64,000 nt of DNA from Gari tellinella (GCA_922989275.2 OV277859.1:83076198-83140197); one strand, 5' to 3'; counted from the first letter of the stretch, positions 48,572 to 57,775 are shown. The notes: generated by a model from the sequence alone, not told the origin. Program-made: numbers and translations.

Positions 48572-48942
48572 CAGTGAGGAAGACGTTATTTGACTTATTT
48601 CTATCCAGTTTTTTTTAAAACGAAACAACATAAACACGATGCAACAAATTTAGAAAATGTCCGATTCATACAATTATTCACGACTTATTGAGGGGCAACT
48701 GTTTAAGGAGAGGATCTTAAATAAGCTTATAATGCTTTCGATCTCATACTTTTTGACATTTTTGTATGTAATTAATCACTGAAATGATCTATATCGAAAT
48801 AAAATATGTTTAAACTAACTGTTTGAACCATGATCAGACGACGGGTTACTCGTCGTCTGATCTGGCTACAAACCGTTTGTTATTGAAATAACTAGTTAGC
48901 ACAAACGTGTTTATTTGGCAATAATGCAACATTTTTCCAATG
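48572..48942 (+). mobile_element. Family A MITE with a 112-bp insertion
   Basis: CAGTGAGGAAGACGTTATTTG start, CGATGCAACAAATTTAG. At the hairpin base an insertion (48705-48816) is bracketed by AACTGTTT on both sides, after which the hairpin continues (GAACCATGATCAGACGACG, GGTTACTCGTCGTCTG). Both arms have ACGACGG/CGTCGTC in place of ACGCCGG/CCGGCGT. Right end ACATTTTTCCAATG. Confidence 0.75.
48705..48816. mobile_element. Unidentified insertion in family A
   Basis: 112 bp bracketed by the 8-base repeat AACTGTTT (48697-48704, 48817-48824). No obvious terminal inverted repeats. The 8-bp duplication would fit a hAT-like insertion, but the repeat is also a piece of the hairpin sequence. Confidence 0.45.
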
Positions 48943-48949
48943 TAATTTC

Positions 48950-49215
48950 AAACCGACATCTTTGAAACAGACAATATTCTAGGCTCCAGTGGTCAATTAG
49001 TAAATAGGGGAAGTTGCTGTTCTTACTCCCAGGCTCTTTTTACTTAGTTAAGCGTGAATGTTACACAGATACATAAACCATGTTTGTTTCCTAATGGGTA
49101 TCTCATTTCAGTCCACAGGCACTAAGTCATAATTGCCACGTCTTTGATATGATGTCGCATGCTTAAAATGTGTCCTTTGTACCGTTTTTGCAATTTTGGA
49201 TGGTCGTGGTAGAAA
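48950..49215. other. Unique spacer
   Basis: ATCTTTGAAACAGACAATATTC may be a C distal remnant. Confidence 0.3.
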
Positions 49216-49217
49216 TA

Positions 49218-49470
49218 TTAACCCTTTCATGATCAAATTTATCGAAAAGGTTTTTTACCCATTCACCTCTTTATTGTCGTCTGCTTCAATACTGTTGTCT
49301 GCAATATCGTTTCATTTCAAATTAAATTTAAGGCAGTATGACTAAATAAATTTCAAAACGTGTGTCAAACAGTTTGGGTCCTGATCAGACGCCGCGTTAC
49401 GCGGCGTCTGATCAGAACCCAAACTGTTTGCAAATGCGCATTTTGGCGTCATCGCAAGTGAATGTGTTAA
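49218..49470 (+). mobile_element. Family C MITE, complete
   Basis: TTAA 49218-49221 and 49467-49470, 245 bp between. CCCTTTCATGATCAAATTTATCG start, AAGTGAATGTG end. Hairpin 49366-49430 with GGGTCC/GAACCC stem variant. Confidence 0.95.
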
Positions 49471-49838
49471 ACTATACAATATTTGTTCCACCTATGTAAA
49501 TATATCAGTGTTGAGGAGAGGGTCTCTATAAGCATTATGTGTTCGACCTAATTCTTTGTTTATAGAATTTATTTACCTGTATATTATGTTCTGTATTATA
49601 ACTTTAAATGAAATAAGTTTAAAATGATTTTGGAGCTTACATGTAGTCATACTTATAGAAAGAAGAATCATCAATACTTTACCAAGTATCAGTCAGTTTT
49701 GATCAACGGACACCATGAATCAATAAGGGGTTTTTCTTAGTCTTTTGCGAACGGTTGAAATAAAATATGTTTCCAAGGAAACGCTAGATGAGAACGTGAT
49801 ATTGTCATGGTGTCATATGCAGATTGTGCGGATACAAT
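49471..49838. other. Unique spacer
   Basis: Nothing recognised. Confidence 0.3.
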
Positions 49839-49841
49839 GTA

Positions 49842-50062
49842 CAGTTACACCTCTATAAACCGGGCCTTTGGTATAAGTCATTATCCGTTGAAAGAAACGT
49901 ATATTAAGCTAAATGCAGGACTTAACGGTACATGTACATGTATTTCAGAAAGTTCCCCTTTGGGAACTTCGTGCAGTACTTTTGTCCTTCATTAAGTAAC
50001 AATTTGTTTTAAAAGACACACATTCGTCCTTCAACTTTACTAGACTTAAAGAAGTTTTACTG
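49842..50062 (+). mobile_element. Family E MITE, TAATGCAG-like subtype
   Basis: TA 49840-49841 and 50063-50064. CAGTTACACCTCTATAAACC to GAAGTTTTACTG. Hairpin about 49907-49997: AAATGCAGGACTTAACGG, TCAGAAAGTTCCCC, TTTG, GGAACTTCGTGC, TTTGTCCTTCATTAAG. GTTCCCC/GGAAC replaces GCTCC/GGAGC. Confidence 0.85.
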
Positions 50063-50282
50063 TATATCCTCTGAAAGATATACTTTGCTCGCTGCTTTTA
50101 AATTGTCTTCTGCTTAAAAAGTGAAACGTATCGCCAAACCTTCGTATTCCGTACCAATAAAAACGTTTAGAATCTTTATGCGTATGAAAATCGGTTATTC
50201 CTGTTGCGACATGTACATGTACTCTTTCCAGCGAACATCCAAAAGATTTATGGCAAACCTTTAGACAGGTGATAAATGAACG

Positions 50283-50350
50283 TTGACGAAAGCAGTGCAG
50301 AAAGCTCACTTTTTGAGAGCTAGATGTATTACTGTTGTTCTTTATTCTGC
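50283..50350. mobile_element. Degenerate E-type hairpin
   Basis: GACGAAAGCAGTGCAGAAAGC, TCACTTTTTGAGAGC, GTATTACTGTTGTTC. Confidence 0.4.
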
Positions 50351-50728
50351 AGCTAACGCTCTTTAGACAAATCCATTGATTTTTAAGAATGGTTCACTCA
50401 GAACTAATAAGAATATAATGACAAATCATGTACATTTATCAGCCGTGCAAAGGAACATTCTAATTTACTTCCATCATACTTGATTAATTATTTTTCGGTT
50501 TGAGCTTTTCGGTGTACATACCAATGTTTTGCAATTAAATTTTGTGGCGTTGATCTATTCTTACTATGAGAAATCAGTAGAAGGGTTCCATTTCAACATT
50601 TCCAAAGACACACATTATTTATAACATTTCTGATCAAAATGTTTCCATTCTAATAATAGTGACTGCCTAATTCAGAATAAAAGCTAATCAGGAAGCTACA
50701 GTTGTATATGAACCATCTACATGTATGA
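50351..50728. other. Unique spacer
   Basis: Nothing recognised. Confidence 0.3.
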
Positions 50729-50730
50729 TA

Positions 50731-50977
50731 GAGTGAAGAATACGGTATTCTTTCCCATTTAAACGCAAACGAAACGCAATTGCTGTGCATTAAATTGCAG
50801 AAAATGATAACATTTTGGCAATTCTGAATATTGATTTTAACCATGACAGCAAACAGTTTCGAGCCTGGTCAGACGCCGGGTTACCCGGTGTCTGATCTGG
50901 CTCCAAACTGTTTGCACTGGAGATAATAGATTAAGCGTAAACGCGTTTATTGGGAAAGAATAACATTTTCTCCACTG
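50731..50977 (+). mobile_element. Family A MITE, complete
   Basis: Left end decayed to GAGTGAAGAATACGGTATTC, right end AACATTTTCTCCACTG. TA at both sides. Core-1 hairpin 50850-50915 with GGGTTACCCGG tip. Confidence 0.92.
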
Positions 50978-50979
50978 TA

Positions 50980-51360
50980 TCTACATGTACGTTTGCGCAG
51001 CATCCTGTTAGGGCCAACACTTTTTCTTATTTTCAATTTTAGTGAAACGCCGAAAAAAGATGCAAGAATGCAAGGGTGCACAAAATCACGCTGACTTGTA
51101 AATGAATCGGGGACCCATGCGTTTAAAATCTGTAGAGTTTTACGAAACCATTGGTCCATCTCTCGGAGATAAATATTGCATTATTCTAAAATTGCACGTG
51201 TCAATATTATCTGATGCTTATCCGGTTTTATATCATTTCCCCAGCAATGCTATATGCAATGACAGTTTACATCAAATTTATTTATTCATTAAAATATTTT
51301 AAACACACCTTGTTTGGTGTTTGCCTATTCACGCACGTCATCTGCACGTCCTAACGGGAC
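50980..51360. other. Unique spacer
   Basis: Nothing recognised. Confidence 0.3.
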
Positions 51361-51363
51361 ATA

Positions 51364-51609
51364 CACTGGAGAAAACGTTATTCTTTCCCAATAAATGCGT
51401 TTACGCTAAAACTATTATTTTCAATGCAAATAGTTTGAAGCCAGATCAGACGCCGGGTAACCCGGCGTCTGATCAGGCTCCAAACTGTTTGCCACACAAT
51501 TTAAAATGAGTCGTCAAAATTGTCAAAATGTTGTCATTTTACATATTTAATGCACTGCGTTTGCGTTTCGTTTGCATTTCAACGGGAAAGAATAACGTTT
51601 TCTCCACTG
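51364..51609 (-). mobile_element. Family A MITE, complete
   Basis: 246 bp, TA 51362-51363 and 51610-51611. CACTGGAGAAAACGTTATTC to AACGTTTTCTCCACTG. Hairpin 51427-51490, GGGTAACCC tip. Confidence 0.94.
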
Positions 51610-51611
51610 TA

Positions 51612-51825
51612 ACTCCATTTGATAAAAAACAACATTAAAAAAACAAGACCAATAGACAAAACGGAATTTAAATTGCTTCTTGACTTTTTGGCAAATTCAA
51701 TTCAAAATGTATCGATTCTTCATGTTATCTATTCTCCAGACATTTAATGGCCTTACCAGCATATCCAGTGAATACCCACTACAGCGACTACCCTATAGAA
51801 TCCTTGATTTCTGTGTCCCAAACAT
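51612..51825. other. Unique spacer
   Basis: Nothing recognised. Confidence 0.25.
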
Positions 51826-51827
51826 GT

Positions 51828-51920
51828 GTCTGCTTGAAGCAGGTTGAAAGTAAAGCAGATAGCTACGACATGAGCTTGTTGCTTTATTTCTATCATATTT
51901 TAAGCTGGCACGTGTCTTTT
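51828..51920 (+). mobile_element. Core-2 hairpin, diverged
   Basis: CTGCTTGAAGCAGGTTG, AAAGTAAAGCAGATAGC, TGAGCTTGTTGCTTTATTTC, ATATTTTAAGCTGGCACG. Right shell resembles B or J (GGCACGTGTCTTTTG). Confidence 0.6.
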
Positions 51921-52145
51921 GAACAATCAATGTGTCCTCTATCACGTGATCATTATGGAGAAGTTTTTCTGTTGGATGAAGGATGGGCATATAAGAACTT
52001 TAGGAATAATCTACAACCTATCAATTGTATCATGATACATGTACTAGAAGCGAAATAGAGTGTCCTGTGTCAATTTGATTATCTTTTTGCGCTTGAGATG
52101 GACCCCGATTTCGTAAAAGATTTTAGAAATAAAGATCATTAAAGA
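51921..52145. other. Unique spacer
   Basis: Nothing recognised. Confidence 0.25.
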
Positions 52146-52149
52146 ACTT

Positions 52150-52229
52150 ATTTACCCAATTACCCTATAGTCTGATGTTTCGTTTTGAAGACAAATGACT
52201 ACTTAAAACAGATTGAAAGTAATTCAGAT
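52150..52229 (-). mobile_element. Family B half, ending near the hairpin tip
   Basis: TTTACCCAATTACCCTATAG, GTTTTGAAGACAAATGAC, TACTTAAAACAGATTG, AAAGTAATTCAGATA. The remainder of the hairpin and the other shell are absent. Confidence 0.7.
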
Positions 52230-52234
52230 ATGTC

Positions 52235-52438
52235 TATGTTCAATCGATATGTCTACTTTTGATCGCTCGTTATAACAGGGGGCTTTGTATATAGGTACAA
52301 TATATTCATTAAAAATACCCAATAGCACATAACTTCTAGTTATAATTTTGCATATATATTGTTTTGAGAAAGTACGCAATCATAGATGTAATGAATAAGC
52401 GATTTTGCAGTATACAGAGAAACTCAAACGAAAATTAA
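52235..52438. other. Unique spacer
   Basis: Nothing recognised. Confidence 0.25.
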
Positions 52439-52635
52439 TTAACTCCATGAGCCCTGGTGACGAATATTCACATACTTCACAAACAATGTATCTAATTGGC
52501 AGTGATGGTGCCTATATGTAAACTGTAAATCTTGATCAGAGGGTGCCTATAGGAATTCTCTGATCAGGGTATATACTGATTGTCAGCAGCCAATATAGTT
52601 TGTAATATAAACATGAAATGTCAAAACGCGACTAT
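52439..52635 (+). mobile_element. Family D MITE, diverged
   Basis: TTAACTCCATGAGCCCTGG start, GACGAATATTCACATAC. Hairpin 52521-52583 (TGATCAGAGGGTGCC, TATA, GGAATTCTCTGATCAGGG). Right end truncated. Confidence 0.72.
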
Positions 52636-52660
52636 AGACTTTTGAGCTTGTTCATAGCAC

Positions 52661-52900
52661 AGTAATCCCTTCACATCCAACTTGTTCGTGAGATTTTTAC
52701 CCCTTCACCGCTTTTTTGTCGTCTGCTTCAGTATTGTTGTATGCAAAAATGTTTCAAAGTTAGTTTTAAGGTTGTATGACTTTAGAAATATCGATAAGAG
52801 TGTCAAACAGTTTGGATCCTGATCAGACGCCGCGTTACGCGGCGTCTGATCAGATCCACACTGTTTGCAAAGGCGCCTTTTGGCGTCATTGAAAGTAAAA
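52661..52900 (+). mobile_element. Family C MITE
   Basis: AGTAATCCCTTCACATCC start, GTCGTCTGCTTCAGTATTG, hairpin arms 52804-52834 and 52838-52867 around TTA with one missing base, GGCGCCTTTTGGCGTCATTG. Right TTAA decayed. Confidence 0.88.
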
Positions 52901-53120
52901 AAGGCGAAACTACAAGAACAGGTGTGTATTTACAAATTCGAACATGTTTTTTCTGAAACATGTTTCAAAACACTTGGTCCGTTCAAGTTTTACAGAGGTT
53001 ACCTAGCAACGTTTAATAATTCTTGGAATTCCGCCAGCAATTTATTTTAAGACCATAGAAGACTTCAAATAGACACTTGGAGTTTCTAATTAAGTAAAGT
53101 TATATTCTGCTTTACATATT
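52901..53120. other. Unique spacer with small inverted repeat
   Basis: AACATGTTT and AAACATGTT (about 52942-52968) pair over 9 bp. Confidence 0.3.
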
Positions 53121-53121
53121 T

Positions 53122-53276
53122 AGAGCTGTTTTTAACAACATTATTGCAAAATGACAAACAGTGCAGACCCTGATCTGAGGGCTCCTGCAGGAGCCCTCAG
53201 ATCAGGGACTTCACTTTTGCTTAGGACAAATGTACTATTCATTGATACACATTTTTAAATGGGTTGAATGTGTTAA
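53122..53276 (-). mobile_element. Family D MITE with double-compensated hairpin
   Basis: TTTTTAACAACATTATTGC, hairpin 53155-53220. Inner arms 53168-53186 and 53189-53207 are perfect over 19 bp: CTGATCTGAGGG/CCCTCAGATCAG replaces CTGATCAGAGGG/CCCTCTGATCAG. Right end GGGTTGAATGTG, TTAA 53273-53276. Confidence 0.9.
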
Positions 53277-53470
53277 TAAAATTAATGCGTTTGTGTGTAA
53301 GAATCTGCAGATGGTTTTGTGGTGTTTGTAAATGGAGTTTTGACTAGGTAATGATTAGTGTTAATTTGCATGTCACGATGATAATTTGAAAATCAAGAAC
53401 TAATTTGTTTTCAAGATGCAATAACCAGTTGCGTGGCATAAAAACCTTAGCGCTATCCTGTTACAGCGAA
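53277..53470. other. Unique spacer
   Basis: Nothing recognised. Confidence 0.25.
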
Positions 53471-53471
53471 G

Positions 53472-53522
53472 TACTGCTACTACGATATTACTGCTACTAC
53501 GATATTACTGCTACTACGATAT
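53472..53522 (+). repeat. 17-bp minisatellite, three exact copies
   Basis: TACTGCTACTACGATAT repeats at 53472, 53489 and 53506 without a substitution, indicating recent origin. Confidence 0.95.
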
Positions 53523-53557
53523 TACAAAAATACTCATTGATTGGTTAAATACCAATG

Positions 53558-53612
53558 ACAGCTTAAAACTGGATGAAAGTAAAGCACGTCCATCGTGCTT
53601 TAAGCAGTCTCG
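53558..53612 (+). mobile_element. Core-2 hairpin with collapsed tip
   Basis: GCTTAAAACTGGATGAAAG, TAAAGCACG, TCCAT, CGTGCTTTAAGC. The AGAAAGCTCC segment is gone and a new short hairpin (AAAGCACG/CGTGCTTT) closes the stem. Confidence 0.7.
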
Positions 53613-53712
53613 AGCATTTGAGACAAACGATTACCATACCGTGATAGTAGTAACTTGCCTGTTACATATTCGGCTTCTCGGATAGTATCGTCAGCAAAAT
53701 GATAAAAATATA

Positions 53713-53864
53713 GCGTCTGATCAGTCTTTAAGCATTTCGAAACCCAGATTAACACACAACATTAGCGTCTTCAAGAAACACATTTCTTATCATACCATTT
53801 CATTTCGTTTGCATTTCGTTTGCGTTTTGTTTCGTTTAAACGGGAAAATAACACTTTCCCACCA
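53713..53864 (-). mobile_element. Family A right half, starting at the hairpin tip
   Basis: GCGTCTGATCAGTCTTTAAG, then CATTTCGTTTGCATTTC, GTTTGCGTTTTGTTTCG, AAACGGGAAAATAACAC and a decayed end. No left arm or left shell. Confidence 0.8.
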
Positions 53865-53959
53865 AGCTCAAACACACACTCTGTACAATTACCATCAATT
53901 CCAAGTTACAAAGAGTCCCTGTAATTTCTGAGATTAACAATCAAAATGATACTTTGGTA

Positions 53960-54203
53960 CAGTGGAGAAAACGCTATTCTTTCCCGTGTAAACATAAACG
54001 AAACGCAAACGCAGTGCATTAGAATGGGTAAAATTACAACATTTTGACAAGTTTGACGACTCATTTTAAACAGAGTGGCAAATTTGGAGCTTGATCAGAC
54101 GCCGGGTTACCCGGCGTCTGATCTGGCTCCAAACTGTTTGCAATTGAAATAATAGTTTTAGCATAAACGCGTTTGTTGGGAAAGAATAACGTTTTCCCCA
54201 CTG
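53960..54203 (+). mobile_element. Family A MITE, complete
   Basis: TA 53958-53959 and 54204-54205. CAGTGGAGAAAACGCTATTC to AACGTTTTCCCCACTG. Hairpin about 54078-54142, with the outermost CAAACAG of the left arm lost (GGCAAATTTGGAGCTTG). Confidence 0.93.
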
Positions 54204-54205
54204 TA

Positions 54206-54510
54206 CGTTGGTACTCCGTGCCCTTTGGTGCCACTGTCGTCATAACTGTAACCAAATTTAATCTAGTTCTATTCAACCATTCAACATCTACCGTTCGTTC
54301 GCTTAGAAAGAACTCTTGTTTAGCTGTTGTACAGGAAATTATGAAACTGTTTTGCAGACTTTGCAAACACTGTTCAATTCAAGAAATAATTTTACGCTCA
54401 ATTTCAGTATTGTGACTCTAAAAGAAGTACAAGTTAAATTTTGTTTCGGCAAATTCGCTTGGAAGTTTTTTGGTAACTGCGTGTCAATATATATGTAAAA
54501 CATAGCGTAT
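54206..54510. other. Unique spacer
   Basis: Overlapping frames on both strands; none recognised. Confidence 0.3.
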
Positions 54511-54735
54511 GTAATAACCCCTTGCTGTCGACTGCAATTTTACTGGTGCATGTATATGTGCAAACAGTTTGGATCCAGACCAGACGCCGCGTAACGCGGC
54601 GTCTGATTTGAATCCAAACCTTTTTGCACTCGTATTTAAATTTATGTTATTTTGAAAATGTATGAATCTTAATTTAGCCAACGTTGCAGACTACGATTTC
54701 AAAGCAGACGATATTACGATGGGATAAGGGGTTAA
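54511..54735 (-). mobile_element. Family C MITE
   Basis: AATAACCCCTTGCTGTCG start, hairpin 54560-54626 (CAAACAGTTTGGATCC, GCCGCGTAACGCGGC, TTGAATCCAAACC), TTGCAGACTACGATTTC, AAAGCAGACGATATTACG, AAGGGG, TTAA 54732-54735. Confidence 0.9.
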
Positions 54736-54925
54736 CTATTTTTGCGTTCAAGCTAAGTGCATTATCGCTCGGTGGGCGTTCTCAATCATATTTGACGGGT
54801 GCACAGAAAGCTGCAGTGCTGCAAAAGTAATTATGTGTTGCATGGTATAAATTAGCGTGGAATGATTGAAAAACAGTAAAACTGTTTACAGCGACACTTT
54901 GATATAGAATCATGAACTCGTATAC
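54736..54925. other. Unique spacer
   Basis: Nothing recognised. Confidence 0.25.
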
Positions 54926-54927
54926 TT

Positions 54928-55152
54928 ACATTACCGTTATACCTATTTACACCTTTAATTTATTCCTCCTCTGAAGGAAATGGTTCCACTATATACAGTC
55001 ATGAATATGCACCATCGAAAATTGTTAATATATCCTAACAAATGATAGGAAACAGGCTGAAAGTAGATCAGGCGCATTCTGCTTTTCTTTCAACCGACCG
55101 TATGTGGCCACCTATCTTTCAAACAAGAAACGGACTATGGGGTAAAATGTTA
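54928..55152 (+). mobile_element. Family B MITE with left tip deleted
   Basis: TCCTCTGAAGGAAATGG, ATACAGTCATGAATATGC, AACAAATGATAGG, AACAGGCTGAAAGTAGATCA joins GGCGCATTCTGC directly, so part of the left arm nearest the tip is missing. End GGACTATGGGGTAAAATG. Confidence 0.82.
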
Positions 55153-55181
55153 CACATGCTACATGTAGCTACTGCTTAATA

Positions 55182-55423
55182 CAGTGGAGAATCTGTTATT
55201 CTTTCCCAATAAACGCGTTTACGATAAAATGTTTATTTCCTATGCAAACAGTTTGGAGCCAGATCAGACGCCGGGTAACCCGGCGTCTGATCAGGCTCCA
55301 AACTGTTTGCCACTCAGATTAACATGAACAGTCAAAACTGATGAAATGTTGTCTTTTTCTTCGTTTTATTGTATTGCGTTTGCGTTTGCGTTTAAAGGTC
55401 AAAGAATAAAGTTTTCTCCGCTG
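55182..55423 (-). mobile_element. Family A MITE, mixed A2/A ends
   Basis: TA 55180-55181 and 55424-55425. Left end CAGTGGAGAATCTGTTATTC (A2), right end AATAAAGTTTTCTCCGCTG (A). Hairpin 55245-55310 perfect except for the usual central mismatch. Confidence 0.93.
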
Positions 55424-55425
55424 TA

Positions 55426-55545
55426 ACTCTTTCTCCAAAAGAAACACAAATAGCACATCAACTGATTACCTGTACTCCTTACAGCGACACTTTTTCACGT
55501 TTTTACCTGCGTCCACACATGTACCAGCATACCGACAGATGGACG
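55426..55545. other. Short unique spacer
   Basis: Nothing recognised. Confidence 0.2.
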
Positions 55546-55547
55546 CT

Positions 55548-55797
55548 TTAACCCTTTACTCCATAGAAGCGACTTTTAGCGAATCTGATTTATTCATCCG
55601 CTGAAGAAAATAGTTCCAATTTAATAATTTAATATATATTATAGGGAAAATGTTCAATATATTCTAGCACAGGATAGCTTAAAGCAGGCTGAAAGTAAAG
55701 CAGAATGCGCCTTAAGCGCATTCTGCTTTACTTTCAACCTGCTTTAAGTAGTAACCTATTTTCAATTCTAGAAATAGGCTATCAGGTAAAGGGTTAA
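55548..55797 (+). mobile_element. Family B MITE, complete
   Basis: TTAA 55548-55551 and 55794-55797. CCCTTTACTCCATAG start, CAGGTAAAGGG end. Hairpin 55678-55747 with tip GCGCCTTAAGCGC, one base short on the right. Confidence 0.95.
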
Positions 55798-55925
55798 GCG
55801 GACTGAAATAACTTTCTGTTTTACTTTCGTTTTGCTTTAGGCAACTACATGCCTTAATCACCCAAATTTAATCTGATTTAGTGGTCGTAATAGACGGGTT
55901 CTTCTGCAGTCATTTCAATAATATG
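55794..55925 (+). mobile_element. Family E right half abutting B
   Basis: TTAAGCGGACTGAAATAAC, TTTCTGTTTTACTTTCG, TTTTGCTTTAGGCAAC, AGTGGTCGTAATAGACG, GGTTCTTCTGCAG. B probably inserted at a TTAA in the E hairpin base (ACTTAAAGC). The E hairpin tip is missing. Confidence 0.7.
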
Positions 55926-56168
55926 TAAAGACTACATCTATGTGTTCTATTATCAGATACAGAATAATACAGTCATTTCGGTCGAATCTAATCGTATGTA
56001 AATGTTTACATGTATCTAAGCTTAGTTTTAATTTTATAAAGAATACGGGTTAGATAAATTTAAACGATTTCTATTTAACTATGCACTAATTTCAAAATAC
56101 GGGTAAGTAAGTAACTGTAAGTTTGATTTTACCTAATTTTAGTTATGTACGATTTAATTTTGTTATAG
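55926..56168. other. Unique spacer
   Basis: Nothing recognised. Confidence 0.25.
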
Positions 56169-56171
56169 TTA

Positions 56172-56394
56172 CAGTGTAGAAAACGTTTACGCTAAAACTA
56201 TTATTTCCATTGCAAACAGTTTGGAGCCAGATCAGACGCCGGGTAACCCGGCGTCTGATCAGGCTCCAAACTGTTTGCCGCTCACTTTAAAATGAGTAGT
56301 CAAAATTGTCAAAAATGTAATTTTTCACATTTTAATGCATTGCGCTTGCGTTTCGTTTGCTTTTAAACGGGAAAGAATAACTATTTCTCCACTG
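56172..56394 (-). mobile_element. Family A MITE with shortened left terminus
   Basis: TA 56170-56171 and 56395-56396. CAGTGTAGAAAACG joins TTTACGCTAAAAC, missing about 22 bases of the left terminal repeat. Hairpin 56213-56277, GGGTAACCC tip. Right end AACTATTTCTCCACTG. Confidence 0.92.
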
Positions 56395-56396
56395 TA

Positions 56397-56595
56397 GCAA
56401 CTGCGTTTATTTGAATCTTTAGTGGATCTTGTTGAGAAACCTCTATTTACAGATATCGGCATTTTAAATTATAATAATATTCCATAGGGTTAAAATTACT
56501 AACTCTAAAGGTCAACAGTGTAGATCCTGATGAAACGCCGTTATATACACCCATAAATACATGTATTCATCAATATATACGTGATTTGATTAGCA
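56397..56595. other. Unique spacer with a core-1 arm remnant
   Basis: CAACAGTGTAGATCCTGATG and AAACGCCG at 56514-56540 are a single decayed arm. Confidence 0.3.
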
Positions 56596-56597
56596 TT

Positions 56598-56737
56598 ACA
56601 AACAGTTTGGATCCAGATCAGTTTAGATAAAACTGTTTGTCATTTGTATTTATGTTTCATCGGTCACACATAGGCATAAATCTGATGTTTAATATTTTTA
56701 ACGACACATTTTAAGCCAACGATAATTGTAAAATTGG
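56598..56737 (-). mobile_element. Family C with collapsed hairpin
   Basis: CAAACAGTTTGGATCC, AGATCAGTTTAGATAAAAC, TGTTTGTCATTTG: the inner stem is gone. ACGACACATTTTAAGCC, AACGATAATTG may be the distal C part. Confidence 0.65.
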
Positions 56738-56994
56738 TAAGCAACAGTATCAGGTTGTATATTACAGTGGAGAAAACGTTATTCTTTTCAAATAAACGCG
56801 TTTACGCTTAAACTATTATGTCCGCTGCACACAGTTTGGTAACCCGGCGTCTGATCAGGCTCCAAACTGTTTGCCACTCAATTAAAAAAATGAGCCGTCA
56901 AAATTGTCAAAAAGTTGTCATTTTACGAGAACTGCGTTTGTGGGAAAGAATAACTTTTTCTCCACTGTAAGCAACAGTATCATGTTGTATATTA
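56738..56994 (+). repeat. 27-bp direct repeats bordering an A element
   Basis: 56738-56764 and 56968-56994 (TAAGCAACAGTATCA, then TTGTATATTA) are 26/27 identical and directly abut the two ends of the A copy. Each starts and ends with TA. Confidence 0.92.
56765..56967 (-). mobile_element. Family A MITE lacking the left hairpin arm
   Basis: CAGTGGAGAAAACGTTATTC to AACTTTTTCTCCACTG, 203 bp. CACAGTTTGG jumps to TAACCCGGCGTCTG, so the left arm up to the loop is deleted; the right arm is intact (CTCCAAACTGTTTGCC). A second deletion near the right end removes the GCAAACG region. Confidence 0.93.
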
Positions 56995-57151
56995 CAAATG
57001 TTTGTTAGAATACAGAATATCATATTTCATATTCAAATTATAAAGTAACAGGAATAGTTCACAGTTTGTACCTTAACCAGACTAGAAATGATATACAGCG
57101 CTAAAAAAGTCTACATCATCCTTCGATGGGTGAATTTGTATAGAATTACTA

Positions 57152-57560
57152 CAGTGGAGAAGACGTTATTCTTTTCCAATAAACACGACTATGCTACAGT
57201 GGAGAATCTGTTATTCTTTCCCGATAAACGCGTTTACGCTAAAACTATTTTTTCTTTTACAAACAGTTTGGAGCCAGATCAGACGCCGGGTAACCCGGCG
57301 TCTGATCAGGCTCCAAACTGTTTGCCACCAAGATAAACATGAAATATCAGAATTGTCCAAAAGTTGTTCTTTTCTACGTTTTACTGTTTTGCGTTTGCGT
57401 ACGTTTGCGTTTAAACGGGAAAGAATAACAGATTCTCCACTGTAAAAACTATTGTGCTCATTGCATACAGTTTAGAGCCAGATCAGACGCCGGGTTACCC
57501 GGTGTTTGTTCAGGCTCCAAACTGTTTGCTACCCGGATTAAGAGAATTGTCTATATTTTG
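57152..57560 (-). mobile_element. Family A MITE interrupted by an A2 copy
   Basis: CAGTGGAGAAGACGTTATTC, AATAAACACGACTATGC, TA, [A2 insertion], TAAAAACTATTGTGC, hairpin about 57464-57529 (AGTTTAGAGCCAG, GGGTTACCCGG, GGCTCCAAACTG), then a decayed end. Target is the TA of ACGCTAAAAC in intact A. Confidence 0.9.
57197..57442 (-). mobile_element. Family A2 MITE nested in A
   Basis: TA 57195-57196 and 57443-57444. CAGTGGAGAATCTGTTATTC to AATAACAGATTCTCCACTG, 246 bp. Hairpin 57262-57326, GGGTAACCC tip. Confirms A2 as a mobile subtype distinct from its A host. Confidence 0.96.
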
Positions 57561-57561
57561 T

Positions 57562-57775
57562 CCTTTGTCGTCTGCTGTATATGTTGTCCCCTGATCTAGT
57601 ATTTTATTATTTGCTATAGCAACACAATTTTTATGCACTTCTATTTCACTGTCGGCTACTGCGTTTGATCTTTGTGATAGGAATTTAATCACACTCATCT
57701 TTAATAATGTTCCAAATTGATAAAAAAAAATTAAGCATTCTGTCCTACCTGCGTTGAAGAAGATGAAAAGATAGT
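57562..57775. other. Unique spacer
   Basis: TTTGTCGTCTGCTGTATATG at 57563 may be a C remnant. Confidence 0.25.

Noticed and set aside
51747..52058. 103-codon open frame
   Set aside because: Reads through a diverged core-2 hairpin; no domain and no splice context.
53950..54215. TTGGTAC on both sides of an A copy as a third long border repeat
   Set aside because: Seven bases only, and the right copy is displaced by 2 bases; could be chance.
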